In this document: positions 11,427 to 22,200 of the stretch, in pieces
Layout of the letters: every line of letters begins with the position of its first letter
Numbering within the stretch: the stretch's first letter is position 1
NCBI GenBank assembly: GCA_022376515.1
Contig: WTXI01000078.1
Location: forward strand, 1-64,000
Direction: 5' to 3'
DNA length: 64,000 nucleotides
From: Lactifluus volemus
Lineage: Eukaryota > Basidiomycota > Agaricomycetes > Russulales > Russulaceae
Made by a program: the position numbers and the translations under genes
The notes under the pieces: generated by a model
What the model saw: only the letters and a program-made list of their open reading frames with translations
Database searches by the model: none
Told to the model about the DNA's origin: nothing

Positions 11427-13988
11427 ATGTTCACAATCCTATCCATCGTCCTATCTCTCCTGGGCCTAATATTTATACAACGACTCTTAGAACTCCGAAG
11501 GATTGCTCGCAATATTGGGTAGGTAATCTTATGTTCAAGAATTTGAATCCAGGGGAATGACTGTGCGGCTATGACACTCGCAGCAATATCCCCGGTCCTC
11601 GCTACCTTTTCAGTATGACATCCATTCCAGGGCGATTGATACAGCGCAGCCTATCACCAATCCCTTACCTGAACCCGGGGGAAGTGTGGGCGTTCAGGAG
11701 GAAATACCAAGGTAGGCTCAATCATCCATGATAAGCAGCACTATCCAGGCCTCATTCCCGCCCAGATTTTGCTTCTGCTGGACAGGATTTTATTACTCTA
11801 GTAAGCCATTATCACCCCCGATCTCCGGAGATGTACATTCAAAGCAATCGGCTGATAGATTACCGCATTTCCTCGGCCGGAGTGCACCATCCTCCTCGCA
11901 GATGCCGATATGATCAAAGTCGGTTAGGGTTGTGTCGCGTCGAATCACACGTTGCTGACTATGTACCATAGGAAGTCACCACGTCTCGTGCCAGATTTCC
12001 GAAGAACCTCCAGTTATATGGAGTGGTAGCCGTTTTTGGACCGAACATCGTGGTTTCAGAAGGAGATAAATGGAAGAGGTACAGAAAAATTGTTGCGCCA
12101 CCCTTCTCAGAGGTATGCATTATTGTTAGTCAGTCCGTTGCCTCATTCTTGACACAATTACCAGAAAAACAACAAGTTGGTATGGGATGAGACCGTCAAT
12201 ATTATGTTAGACCTGTTCAGCAACGTGTGGGGCGACAAGTCCGAGGTCATCGTCGATCACTTTCTGGACATTACTCTACCAGTAGGCTGCTGAGATCTCA
12301 TATATTATTCATACCTGTGCTTAACATCTCCACATCTCCACAGACTGCGCTCTTTGTCATCGGCATCGCAGGCATGCTTTCATCATATCCCACTCATTCA
12401 ATCTGATGTTGGCGCATTCTAGGGTTCGGCCGTCAGGTGTCATGGACCAGTGACCTTGTTATTCCCCCTGGCCACCAGATGACCTTCAAGGATGCGATTC
12501 ACATCTTATCCAGCAATCTAATCATGAAGATCCTTCTCCCCGACTGGGCTCAGGGCGCAACCGCACATACAAGGAAGGTTCACCTGGCCTTTACCGAGCT
12601 GAAGGTATGCTGTTTCAACATCTCAGCCTTACGTCCGTCCCATCCTTCGTTACTGATGCACTGATGCATCGAGCAGCAATACATGCTGGAAATGGCTAAT
12701 GATCGCAGGAATGGTGACACGAAGGAGGAACGCTATGACCTGTTTAGTGGCCTTCTGGATGCATCACAGGAGGAGCTGGAGAGCGGTCCGGCGATAAGTG
12801 ACCAAGAGCTTATGGGTAAATCCTCACTGTCGCTTCGTATTCCATTTTGGAGGTGTCCTTACTAAGTGTATCAGGAAACATGTTTATCTTTATTATTGCT
12901 GGACATGAGGTAGGTTCATCCTCTACGTGGGGTGTGCCCTAAGACGTTGTACCACAGACATCAGCCCATGCATTGTGCTTCGCATTCGCCCTTCTAGCTC
13001 TCTATCCGGATGAGCAAGAGCGCTTGTATCAACATATCAAAGGCGTGTTGTCTAGCCTGAACAGAATGCCTGTAAGTCGAACTGAATCGCACTCTAGACA
13101 ACGAACTAAACACCTGTAGACATACGAAGATATGAGTCGGTTCACGCACTCTTTGGCGTAGGTACATCAGAATTTTAATCAGAATAACGGTTTCATCGAT
13201 GTGCAGCGTTTTATACGAGACTCTGAGGCTGTTGTGAGTGCCCATTCGAATCGAGTGACCACGTCGAGGGGTTAACTACGCATGTATAGCCCCCCGGTAT
13301 GTTTAAAGAAATGTAGAGTGGATCAAAGTCAGTCATACTCAATGGTCATAAGGCTACCGATATCCCCAAGATGGCGACAGAGGATACAACGCTGATGGCG
13401 AGCAATCGTGATGGCACAAAGACAAGTATTCCTGTACCGGCAGGGACAACGGTGACTCTGCACGTGCCTGGTATTCACTATAATCGTATGTTAGGCGCAT
13501 TGCATGTAGTGAGCTGGTCCTTATGAAGTCTCACAGCACGATACTGGAAGGATCCCCACCAGTTCAAGCCAGAAAGATTTCTCAGGGACTGGCCCAAGGA
13601 TGCCTTCCTTCCGTTTAATCAAGGTATGGCATACCTAGCAAGGTGATCATTGCTTAAGAACTCTTTGTAGGTGCCCGAGCCTGTCTAGGAAGACGGTGCG
13701 ACTTGTGTCGTGATATAACTGAAAACAAAAAAGCCCTGACATGTTTTTCTAGATTCGCTGAAATTGAAGGCATAGCGGTGATTACTATGCTTGTGTCGAG
13801 ATATAAGATCGAAGTCAAAGAGGAGCCCGAGTTTGCCGGTGAGACATTTGAGGAGCGCTATGCTCGTATAACGGCCTTCAAGGAAGGTTTGACTTTAGCG
13901 TAAGTTGTGTCCACGCCGCCGTTGGCCAGCTTACGGAATGGATTGCAGACCTTCTCGGGTGCCGTTGGTGCTTAGGAGGCGAGAGTAA
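11427..13988 (+). CDS. Cytochrome P450 copy B, apparently intact
   Basis: Best-preserved member of the four-copy array. ATG 11427 opens the membrane anchor MFTILSIVLSLLGLIFIQ, followed by the proline-rich hinge NIPGPRYLF. I traced about a dozen introns with GT-AG ends plus one GC-AG intron (GCAG/gcatgc, about 12372-12421). Diagnostic motifs are in order: the substrate-recognition region with FLADADMIK-type sequence, the I-helix AGHETSAHALCF, the K-helix YETLRLF (ExxR), PERFLRDW, the haem loop FNQGARACLG with the Cys ligand, and the terminus VLRRRE (TAA 13986-13988). No frameshift or stop was found in the joined exons, giving roughly 530-560 residues, normal for a fungal P450. The I-helix has Ser for the usual second Thr of the HETT motif. 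The reaction is NADPH-dependent oxygenation; the substrate cannot be told. Confidence 0.88.
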
Positions 13989-15813
13989 GTTAGTTCATGC
14001 CCCTTGGTTTCCACTCCGTTTTCTGCGGCCCTGTGTACTTTTCATGAACGAACCGAGACCACCGACAAGAGTCACGAGAGGTGTATGTAACCCTGACAGC
14101 CGTCGTCGTATGACAGCTAAGGAACAGTGAATGATTTATGCTTTCAAATGTAGGATATGAGTGTGCTCGCAACCCTGATGGGTTGATGTTCCAATTAGCC
14201 CACATGATGGTGACGCCATTATCTGCATGCGTTTCGGGAAATGATTTGGCGGGCGGCGGCCGTGATGGCAGAGCACGGCGTACAGCACTCGAACTTGTCG
14301 AGCGAAAATGCGTTTGCACAACACTTTCATGAGGTGATCGCATTGCAACACAGGCAAGTCATTGAGATTTCAAATTGATACCGATGCGGTTGGGAGATAA
14401 CTGAAGATGTTACAGTACGGTATATCTGTAGGTGCCACCCCTAGTATAACTTGAAAGGTCTCCGAACTTATGCCTTCCGTCATTTCTGGTATGATTTTAT
14501 TGAATCCAATAAGCAAGAAAGCCTGGGCATGCACTGGCCTAACCCCAGGAACCATGTCAAGCGGCCTTGTGCGCTAGACCATACTGTCGCCAGATGCAGA
14601 GCTTTGTCACGGTGACACGATTTCAGGCTGATCGATCTGACCCCTCACCTAGTCCTTTGCTATTAAATAAATAAATAAATATTCAAAGATTTATCCTACC
14701 CTTCTCTGTCGTCTAGAACAGAAAGCACGAGTGATCGTTGTGAGCGTAAGCAAGACCCGAGTAGCAAACTTTGAAAGTCTAACTGATGTGAGTGTTCGAC
14801 AACAAGGCGCCGTTCCGGAGGGACACTCACGCTGTACTCACTCCACTTGCGCGGCGAGAACGAAGATAACTTTATTTCCTTCCTAAATTGAGGTAGGCAT
14901 ATGTACGTTATAGTGGCCCAGTCTTCCAGGCGGTACACCCAACTTCAGGAAAACCCCCGGACTTCATGCTGGAGTTCGTGCGCCATTCGTCTCCTTACTC
15001 AACATGCTTTCACAGGCGAATACGCGGCGTGGCACAGACCACGAGCCCCAGGCGAATGTGGCCTCACCATGCTGCAGACAGCAAGCCACGGCATCACACA
15101 ATGCCCTCGGTTTCGAGAGGCCCGCGGCATCCCCAGCACTCTCGACCGACATCCTCTTCGCTACCACTGCCGGCGGAGAAGGAATCGCCAAGTTTATTGA
15201 AGAAACCCGAGACCGAGAAGATGCGAACCCCTCTGAAGACTTGTGCAAGCGCCGCCCACCCAACTCCATCCCCACGCTTCACCCGTCCCACCCCTTGCCC
15301 TTCACCTCCATGTTACATAACCTCACACGTTATATGCCAGCCCCAGACTTAGTATGTTCAGTCGTATGTGTAGGCATATTGCACTTTATAAGGATAAAGT
15401 TTTACAGTTGAAAAGGTCACATCGGTCGGCTTCTGTTTCATTCTCTCGGGCCGCCCGGTACGGTTGTACTATACACTGCATCCGTTGATCGGTTGTCATG
15501 CCAGTGCTTCTTCGAAATCTGTGACTTGCTCCCTCTGGATTCGGGAGTACGAGCCTGCAGAGTTTTTCGAAATCAACCCATTTTCAAACCCACGCACTGG
15601 GATAGTATGAAAGTGCATGTCGCCTAGTAGGGCTAATCTGCCTCTCGGCTGAAATATGAGGATCTGAGAGCTCTAAATATTTTGATCGCTTGTGCTCTGT
15701 ATGTGCGGCCTGCGATGACTGGGCCTACGTATAGGACCATAGGCACCGAGTTGGTCATGACGTCCTTATTAGAGCTCGGAAGCTGTCGTTCCCATGGATC
15801 AACGGCGGCCATG
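13989..15813 (+). other. P450-downstream module of unit 2, with a conserved unknown ORF
   Basis: Homologous modules follow P450-C and P450-D, and a rearranged one follows P450-A. It contains a small ATTT microsatellite (14660-14682). At 15004 begins an open frame of 135 codons including RRGTDHEP and ERPAASPALSTDILF. That frame is kept for about 77 codons in the unit-3 copy (25062-25295), with a C-terminal piece GIAKFIEETR. I do not recognise the family. The 3' end (15330-15813) is again matched at 25720-26100. Whether the ORF is expressed is unknown. Confidence 0.4.
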
Positions 15814-16526
15814 CATCAGTAAATGGTGCAAAAACTTTTTGACTTTTTGACTTTTGAAAGTGAAAAAGTACAAAAGTAAAAAATCTTGCATTGACCCACA
15901 TGGGATGGAATATGAATTAAACAACTTTAAGTAAGAAAAGTTTGAAAAGTTTAAAAAGGTGTAAAACATTACAAAATGTTGAAAAGCTACAAAAAGCTAA
16001 AAAAACACATCATCTAAACATGAAATACTCTAGCCATATACTCTAGCTGCAAAAGGAGCTCAAAGGAACACCATATCTTTATCACATCTAGGGCTCTCAT
16101 CAGGTGAACAAACTACATCAAAGGCACATGGAACATACTTTCTATGATGGGCAGCAGCCAGTCCCGATGTGAGCAAACATGGCTGGGGGACTTTGATTGA
16201 CCGGACAGGTGAGGCAACTGCGAGAACATGCTGTAAGCACAGTCAGGAAGGGCATATATGTCCAGACACGACATTGGCACACACAAAAGTCCGTCTGACT
16301 GCTAACAGGCCGCTCTTCCTGTGTCCACCAGTCATCCTCCTTGAGCCGAGTCACTCACCACCTCTGGGTCCATCACCACCTTTTGGGCCCGCCGCTACGA
16401 CCTCTTGGCATACAATCGCCCCTAGTCCTCGACCTCACGCAACCAACCCCGAAAATCGGGGAGTACGAACACTTCAACTGGAGTGAGGATGTTGAACGCC
16501 GACAACAATTGATTCGGACTTCCTTC

Positions 16527-17066
16527 TCAGTTCCCGCCAGTCAGCTCCTTGATAGCCTCGTACGTCCCAAAGTGAACGGCATGTGCTGGGCCGGCCCCCA
16601 TGATCACGGAAGACACGCCGCGCCATAGTACGCGCACGCCCTCGGTCGACGAGATTCTTGTAAACGCGTTGCCGAGCCCCGTGTACACCGCTGCTGGCGA
16701 GGTGGCGAACACTTGCATGCGTGTCTGTATATATTCCAAACCGAAAGTGATGAGCGTTCAGATAGTGGAGCAGAAAGCAACGATGACCTACTTTGATACT
16801 GTCAACGGGGAACATCACCGAGTGCTCCGTGATACCAGCCTATAAAAGAAAAACGGCCTGTCTCAAACCGTCCAGCATACGCCGTCCAAGTCGAAGACAC
16901 TTACGAGAGCGCCCGCGAGCATGTTGACCTACAATGGGCGCAAGAAGCATCAGATCGAAGGGGATTGTGCCAGTTTGCAAAAAAAGCTGGAGATGGGGGC
17001 GAGGCGACGACGTACAGCCAACCCGGCATTTGGAGACAAGGTCTCGTATTCAGCTTCATCGGACAT
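16527..17066 (-). pseudogene. Captured 5' exons of a mitoferrin (mitochondrial carrier) gene
   Basis: Minus strand from ATG 17066: exon 1 (MSDEAEYETLSPNAGLA), donor GTACGT; exon 2 (VNMLAGAL), donor GTAAGT; exon 3 (AGITEHSVMFPVDSIK) with the carrier signature PVDSIK; exon 4 starting TRMQVFATSPAAVYTGL and ending KELTGGN before TGA. All four exons join in frame through three introns with standard ends. This is the first of three repeats of the Mrs3/Mrs4 mitochondrial iron importer, about 109 residues of an expected 300 or so. A single carrier repeat would not form a transporter. The intact start and splice sites suggest recent capture, perhaps with the parental promoter. Confidence 0.82.
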
Positions 17067-18127
17067 TATTCGAGGTTCAGGAGTTTTTGGGAGGCGATGA
17101 GGCTGAAGCCAGAGAGACGTGAAGAGATAGAAACTTGTGGGAATGCAGGGTTAGTATGTCGTTGGGGAGAAACGAGGCGATTGGGTGGTAGGTCCGGGGA
17201 TGGTTGACGCGGAGATAGAACTGGGACCCGAGGTGGCGGTAGGTTCGGGGTTTGTGGTGGGTCTGGCAATGGGGTTAGAGCCCGGGGTGGCGGTGGTGGT
17301 GGTGGTAGTAGTGGGAGGCCAGGTGGTACGGCAGGCGCAGAGGTTGCCGATAACATACTTGATCCTATGGCAGAAGTCATCACCGGACCAGTAGGAGGAA
17401 CTCCGCATTTCCCTGGAAGATGGAAAGCTGAGCTTCACATCCGGTGATATGACCATACAGCAGATAAAAACGCACGGGTATCCTGTTTGACGTGGTAATT
17501 TTCTCGCATTGGAGACACGACTTGAACGGCAGATTCAGCAGGTGGGATGACGTCCGCGATACGATCGTCCTCTCTATCACCCTCGATGCCAACAAGCGAC
17601 ATCACAAATTGGAGGTCTAAGAGATAGGTCCCAACTAACGACTGGATGGCGTTGAGGTAGTGTGACGGTGAGGAATGCGGATTTTTGCACCGACATAGTG
17701 CGCTTGGTATGGAAGGGTGTGGTGTGTGAAGGGCGCTAGGCGGTGGCGACCGAGCATCTCTAGAGTTGGAGCTCATCGACATCACACCATCCGTTCCCCT
17801 TCCCTTGGACGATGACGTGCTTGTACTTGTACTCGGGAGAGTATTGCCAAGAGCGCTCGGATGGCGGGATGAATTGCATGGTAGCTGGTAGGATTTGTAC
17901 TGGGATGACGGAATCGCTGCAAGTGTGACTGTCACACTGACTCCTCGTCTTGTTTGTCCTGATTATTTGCTTAAAGACAGCATCCACGAAAGTCTGATGA
18001 GCCGGAGGACGATGATATGCTTTCTGATGACACAAGGGTCAAGAGACAGGGAAGAATATTGTATGTTTTTTCACTATTGAGCTCTCACCCCACTGAATTG
18101 ACTGTTGTAGCTCGTCAGGAGTAGCAG

Positions 18128-18520
18128 TTGCACCATGTCCATCGTTCCCGTGTCCATGATCTTTCACCAAATGTAGGCACCCTCGCCCAGTCTGACACCG
18201 AATCGGACACTGAGCCGATTTGGGGACCCCCGTGCCGTGCGTACATATCGGATGACGAGTCCCAGGGTGACGCCTTCTCGGACAACAGGAGCGATTCCAA
18301 AGAAGAGTGGTCTGACAATGATCCGTTTGACCCGGTCACCAAAGCCAACACTGAGCGTAATGCCCTCGTCCCGACCGAGGTCTCTGAGCCAGATCCTCTT
18401 GAGATAGCCGATCTACCAGGTGAAGGCGTGAATGTCGTGGTCCCACCCGAGCCATACTTCCCCACCACCCTCAACCACTCTAGCCCAAAACCCACGCCGC
18501 CGCAAGTCCACTCGCCCTGA
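18128..18520 (+). CDS. Unrecognised acidic ORF inside the second CATCAG element
   Basis: One uninterrupted frame of 130 codons with strongly acidic, Ser/Asp-rich composition (SDTESDTEP, SDDESQGDAF, SKEEWSDNDPFDPV) and a Pro-rich end. It has no membrane segment and no recognised domain. Composition is more protein-like than neighbouring shadow frames. It could be another captured exon or part of an old transposon gene. No start-site context or splice partners were established. Confidence 0.3.
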   Translation: MHHVHRSRVHDLSPNVGTLAQSDTESDTEPIWGPPCRAYISDDESQGDAFSDNRSDSKEEWSDNDPFDPVTKANTERNALVPTEVSEPDPLEIADLPGEGVNVVVPPEPYFPTTLNHSSPKPTPPQVHSP

Positions 18521-19243
18521 CCCACTTCTGTTGTAGATGGGGTGACTTCCTGATTTAGATGAGGGATGGCCGGGGTGGATATGCCCATGAGTAGTAGTAG
18601 TCCCTGAGCCGGGCATGAGGCCAATTTATCCCAGACTTGTATTGTACCCTTTGCTTCTCTGGATTCCCTGCTTTCCTTAGCTTCAGCACTAAGGAATGGC
18701 ACTTTTTCACTTTTGACACTGTTATCACTTTTCATGACTTTTTCTACTTGATTACTTTTTGTCAATGTAGTCAAAATAACTTTTTGGTGAATTCTAGGTT
18801 CCTTTTGGACTTTCGTGACTTTTCACACTTTTTCAGTCGCTCGAGCTTGGTCGAGCTCGACCGAGCTCGAGCGAGTTCAAAAAAGTTTCGTGCAGGTTTC
18901 CTGATGTGGTTAACGTTCTTGCAAGCGGTCTCGGCTTCCCTGAGAAGACTTGTTCACCTTCTTCTCGGCATTTTTACCTGGCTGACCGTCAGGTAAGAAT
19001 TATTTGTACTGCATGACCTGGTTACGAAGTAGGTGATGAAGCGCAGCGATAAAACTTAGATAAGATAACGCTAGATCAGTAGCAGCCTAGCGTTCAGTTC
19101 GAGTTCACGAGACAATACAGTATGGTCCCTGAAACTGTCCGCGCTGCCCGGGAATGTTCCCGCGCTACTGGCCCATCTCAACAGTCACGGTGGGATCGTT
19201 CGTTTCGCTCGCCCTTCCGTCCTGCCCACTTTCACATTTCGCG

Positions 19244-22200
19244 ATGCCCACAATCCTATCCGTCGTCATTTCTCTCCTGGGCCTAATATTTATACAACGA
19301 CTCTTAGAACTCCGAAGGATTGCTCGCAATGTTAGGTAGGTAACTCTCTTATATTCAAGACTATGAATCCAGGGAATGACTGTGTGGCTATGATACCCGC
19401 AGCAATATCCCCGGTCTTCGTTACATTTTCAGTGTGTCATCCATTCCGGGACATTTGATGCTGCGCAGCCTACCACCAATCCCTTACCTGAACGTGGGAA
19501 AGTCGTGGATGCACAGGAGGAAATACCAAGGTAGGCTCACATCATACACGATGAACAATAATATCTAGGCCTCATTCCCGCCCAGATTTTGCTTCTGCCG
19601 GACAGGATTTTATTACCCTAGTAAGCCATTTACGATCCCCGATCTGCGGATATATATATTCAAGGCAATCTGCTGAAAGATTACCGCATTTCCTCGGCCG
19701 GAGTGCACCATCTTCCTCGCAGATGCGGATATGATCAAAGTCGGTTAGGGTTGTGCTGCATCGAATTACATGTCCCTGACTATGGACCATAGGAAGTCAC
19801 CATGTCTCGTGCCAGATTTCCGAAGAACCTCCAGTTATATGGAGTGTTAGCCGTTTTTGGACCGAACATCGTGGCCTCAGAAGGACATGAATGGAAGAGG
19901 TATCGAAAAATTGCCGCGCCACCCTTCTCAGAGGTATGCATTATTGTTAGTCCGTTGCCTCATTCTTGACACAATTACCAGAAAAACAACAAGTTAGTAT
20001 GGGATGAGACCGTCAATGTTATGTCAGACCTGTTTAGCAACGTGTGGGGTGACAAGTCCGAAGTCATCGTAGATCACTTTCTGGACATTACTCTACCAGT
20101 AGGCTGCTGAGATCTCATATACTATTCATACCTCTGCCTAACATCTCCACAGACTACGCTCTTTATCATCGGCATCGCAGGCATGCTTTCATGATATCCC
20201 ACTCTAACTCATCCAATCTGATGTTGGCGCATTCTAGGGTTCGGCCGTCAGGCCCAGTGAGAAGTGGATAGAATTAAATATGATCCGATCGAATAAAATT
20301 GAATGACATGAATACGATTGATGTGAATTGATATAAAATGATAACAATAATATTAATTCGATTTCGTTGATAAAATTTGAATAGCGCTCGATCACATTCA
20401 ATCTCTCTATGAACTTTATTGAATACAAATGATTGAGTCACGAGATTTATTTCTTGATCGAAAGCAACTGATTAGAATTGAATGAACTGAATCGCGCACT
20501 GTTTATCCAGTTCATTGAACCTGCATCGAGTACTTACTGACCCAGGCACTGTCCTATTTGTAGTTGTTTGTCGTGCTACATCTATCGACTTCGTGTTGCG
20601 CGCTGATTCTGACGCATACATTTCTTCCCTCTTCCTCTCCTTCTCAATGTGTTCCCCTATTCTTTCCTCTGCTGCTCGTGAGGCCTGTGTACTCTCCACA
20701 AGTTTTCGTGAGTGTCTCCCTTCCTACCTTCCTCAGACCAGCATCATTTGGATCTTTTTTGGGGGGCTGCATCTTTGATCGAGCTTATAGCCGTGCTTTT
20801 CTCCCGTTGCATCCCCGGGCCAACGTGCTTCCTCTCCCCTCCTGCTCTGCCAGCGTGCCTCTCCTACTTACTGCCACCACCACGACATCACTCACTGCCA
20901 CCACCGTTGTCACCTGCCTCCTTTCCGGCCCTCCCGTGCTGCTGCCGTCACGAAGAGATCACTAGAGCGAGCGACCTCCTCTTGACCTTGGCATCTCCAT
21001 GCCCCTCCCTTCCCCTGGATGTCTCAGGTTCACCCGACGCCAAAACACTGCTGCGCTTGTGGTCAAAATCAACAAACAGAAATTGATCATGGAGCAAGTC
21101 GAGACGTTTTCTTGTGTCTTTTTTGGTGCAGAGCTCCCAGAGGCCGTCGTATTTTCGTATAACCTCGTACACACCGATGGGAGAACCTAATCACCCCTCG
21201 CCCTTATCAACTGGGCTCCAGCTTGTGAGACTAGCCTCCTCACTCTACATGCAAGTGCTTTACTGACTTTCAGAGCATGGTACTACACCAAGCTTCGTCG
21301 TTTGACCAATCGTGACTGCACTCACTGATCCGATTTTAGGTCGACATTGCCAAGATCTAGGAAGTGCGCAATGGCGCAGAGGGCCTGACAAAAAGTGTGC
21401 TCGAAGCTAAGTCATTGTCCTGAATCAATGTCTGCGCAAGGACATTACGACTGATATCGGGGCACCCTAATACAGCGAGAACTTGAATTTTGTAGGTTAC
21501 ACAGAAATGCAGGGTCCCCATCATAGCCATTTGTTTAATGTTTAGCACTTGAGCTCGTCTACCAATTCCCAGTGCGTATGACCAGCATCACACAGCTCCG
21601 ATGGTCCTCACTCGACATTCCTAGACAGAAACCAATGTGCAGGGCTAGAGCACAACCACTGCTCGGTGTGCGATCCACATGAACAAAGTAGATCGGGTAG
21701 CCAAACTGGAATGGCCACGTGGTGGTGGTCTGGGTCGCCGCCGCGGTCACATTGTCATTGGCAAGGTCAGCCCTTTGTTTCAAGGGATCCCATAGTTGAC
21801 ATGTTTCTTACACTCCGAGTCTTTGTTGATCATTAGAGCCATGTTTCCGGGGCTGATTTGGTCCACTGGGGTGATGCCTGTGCGTTCAGTCTTTTCCTAT
21901 TGTTTTTCTCGCCCTACCCTTTATGAACTCGAGAGCATTTAACAGCTTCCAATACAGGTAGATCACCAAACCCTCAAACCCACAAACGATGACGACGATG
22001 ACGGCCCTGACCTCACCATCGCTACTGCCGCCACCGCTGCCCTGTGGAGAGTCCCACGATGTCCCTGCCCTACATCTACCCCCCTCTTGCACTTCAGCAA
22101 TCCAAGCGCATGCCATCGTGAGCTCGAGGCCGAGGAGCTCCCATGCCCACGCCCAGAATGGATGACAGGGACAAAGATGATGATGTGGAGGTGGTGGATC

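Larger units (their letters stand above)
15814..18906. mobile_element. Second CATCAG-family TIR element, with captured mitoferrin exons
   Basis: The left end reads CATCAGTAAATGGTGC and the right end, reverse-complemented, CATCAGGAAACCTGCACG: an imperfect TIR sharing the six outermost bases with the element in P450-A and continuing with an AAACTTTTT match. Flanks compared with the unit-3 module (about 26095) suggest the pre-insertion sequence CCATGGTTAACG, i.e. a 2-bp TG duplication. Both subterminal regions are packed with AAAGT/ACTTTT words. Length is 3093 bp, close to the first element. There is no transposase. The interior holds the 5' exons of a mitoferrin gene, a GGT-rich low-complexity stretch (17280-17320) and an acidic ORF at 18128-18520. 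Confidence 0.75.

Noticed and set aside
20515..21090. Overlapping plus-strand ORFs in the GC-rich middle of the 20.2-22.5 kb element
   Set aside because: C/T-rich, no family resemblance, two frames equally open; not supported as a gene.
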